From the NCBI RefSeq assembly GCF_963082655.1, contig NC_081553.1, positions 211,206,117 to 211,270,116 on the forward strand: a DNA stretch of 64,000 nucleotides. Direction: 5' to 3'. Numbering within the stretch: position 1 is the stretch's first letter; each line of letters opens with the position of its first letter. The position numbers and the translations under genes are program-made. Under the pieces are notes generated by a model, which did no database searches, had not been told where the DNA came from, and saw nothing but the letters and a program-made list of their open reading frames with translations. This document shows, piece after piece, positions 62,893 to 64,000 of the stretch. The DNA is from Stomoxys calcitrans (taxonomy: Eukaryota > Arthropoda > Insecta > Diptera > Muscidae).

Positions 62893-64000
62893 TATATGGG
62901 AGCTATATATGTGCGTCCGATTTTGAGAAATACTGCAATAAAGTGCTCATTTGTTAATCGATTCTCTCGAAATTTGGTAGAAAGCTTTTTTTCTTGACTC
63001 TCGATATTTGTGGCGAATTTCATAGAAATCGGCTCAGATTTAGATATAGCTGCCATTTATGTATATCGCCCGATTTTCACTCCAAGAGCCACTGCAAGCG
63101 CATTTATTGAACCATCTTGCCAAAAATTTGCACAACGTTTTCCTCTACAGCTGCCATATTATTGGAAAAGTTTTCTCGAAATCGGTTCAGATTTAGATAT
63201 AGCTCCCATATATATGTTTGTGCGATTTTGAGAAATACTGCAATAAAGTGATCATTTGTTAATCGATTCTCTCGAAATTTGGCAGGAAGTATTTTCTTAT
63301 GACTCTCGATATTACTGGTGAATTTCATAGAAATCGGTTCAGATTTGGACATAGCTGCCATTTATATATATCGCCCGATTTTTACTTCTTGAGTCACAGC
63401 AAGCGCATTTACTGACCGTTCTTGCCAAAAATTTGCACAACGCTTTCCTCAATGACTACCACAATATCTGAGAAGTTTGCTCGAAATCGGTTCAGATTTA
63501 GTTATAGCTCCCATATATATATTAGTCCGATTTGCAGTAATATTGCAATAAAATAATCATTTAATAGCCGATTCTCTCGAAATTTGGCAAGAAGCATTTT
63601 CTTATGACTCTCGACATTTGTGGTGAATTTCCTAGAAATCGGTCCAGATTTAGATATAGCTGTCATATATGTATACCACCCGATTTTAACTTCTAGAGTC
63701 ACAGCAAGCGCATTTATTGACCATTCTTGCCAAAAATTTGCACAATGTTTTCCTCAATGACTACCACAATATCTGAGAAGTTTGCTCGAAATCGGTTCAG
63801 ATTTAGATATAGCTCCCATATATATGTTCGTCCGATTTTGAGAAATATTGCAATTAAGTGCTCATTTGTTAACCGATTCTCTCGAAATTTGGCAGGAAGG
63901 ATTTTCTTATGACTCTCAATATTACTGGTGAATTTCATAGAAATCGGCCCAGATTTCGATATAGCTGCCATTTTATATACCACCCGATTTTCACTTCAAG
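62893..64000. repeat. 153-bp array with dimeric higher-order unit, runs off the right edge
   Basis: Anchors ATCGG(T/C)(T/C)CAGATTT(A/G/C)GA at 63028, 63181, 63333, 63486, 63638, 63791 and 63943 alternate between steps of 153 and 152 bp. Odd and even monomers differ: one continues TATAGCTCCCATATATATG, the other ATATAGCTGCCATTTATATA. The true unit is therefore a dimer of about 305 bp. Landmarks: GCAATAAAGTGCTCATTTGT, TCTCGAAATTTGGCAGGAAG, CTTGCCAAAAATTTGCACAA. Confidence 0.92.

Noticed and set aside
1..64000. Endogenous virus or LTR retrotransposon with gag/pol/env
   Set aside because: I saw no protease, integrase or envelope segments and no long terminal repeats; the RT and RNase H pieces are of non-LTR type.

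Overview
This looks like a non-coding, repeat-saturated stretch of a dipteran nuclear genome, most likely a muscid fly (Stomoxys, Haematobia or Musca type). The evidence is high A+T content, no operon-like coding, tRNA-derived SINEs, mariner-type MITEs, RNase H-bearing non-LTR retrotransposon debris, and many copies of a dipteran repeat. That repeat opens with a GGCCGGGCCGAA motif, ends in a GTCY/GACR microsatellite and carries internal TATATGGGAGCTATAT units. The species call is inferred from repeat types I recognise. No host protein-coding gene could be supported. All recognisable coding sequence is transposon-derived and broken, so the window is probably intergenic or lies inside a very large intron.

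Layout. 0-3.1 kb: an A/T minisatellite split by a MITE, a non-LTR RNase H tail, then a scrambled Tc1/mariner transposase cluster (two partial copies head to tail, an inverted C-terminal duplication, and a 19-bp satellite grown out of transposase codons). 3.1-5.4 kb: two complex satellites. 5.5-8.1 kb: SINE, element tail and low-copy DNA. 8.2-12.6 and 14.6-17.7 kb: two large arrays of a roughly 31-bp self-complementary minisatellite; the second contains a near-perfect palindrome. 18.4-23.2 kb: SINE with an (AAAAT)n tail, a 17-bp minisatellite with a 200-bp duplication, and a 128-bp GGTACC-rich repeat. 25-29 kb: non-LTR fragments, (AAAAT)n arrays with an inserted MITE, and a ten-unit array of a 153-bp module. 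31-37 kb: a roughly 28-bp minisatellite, SINEs (one with an 11-bp target-site duplication) and a degenerate RT-RNase H element split by a MITE. 37-41 kb: two more non-LTR copies, one interrupted by a SINE and one with a 460-bp tandem duplication. 41.5-54.9 kb: several complete or partial GGCCGGGCCGAA elements in both orientations, a second long repeat family, (TTTTA)n, and another 153-bp array. 55-64 kb: more SINEs and MITEs, GACR and AT microsatellites, a short third copy of the 31-bp minisatellite, and a dimeric 153-bp array running off the right edge.

The most interesting structure is not a gene. Unrelated-looking arrays share a monomer of 152-153 bp held almost without exception over dozens of units. 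Minisatellites repeatedly abut the same element family. Several satellites can be seen arising from transposon sequence. Nested insertions with intact target-site duplications give a partial order of events.
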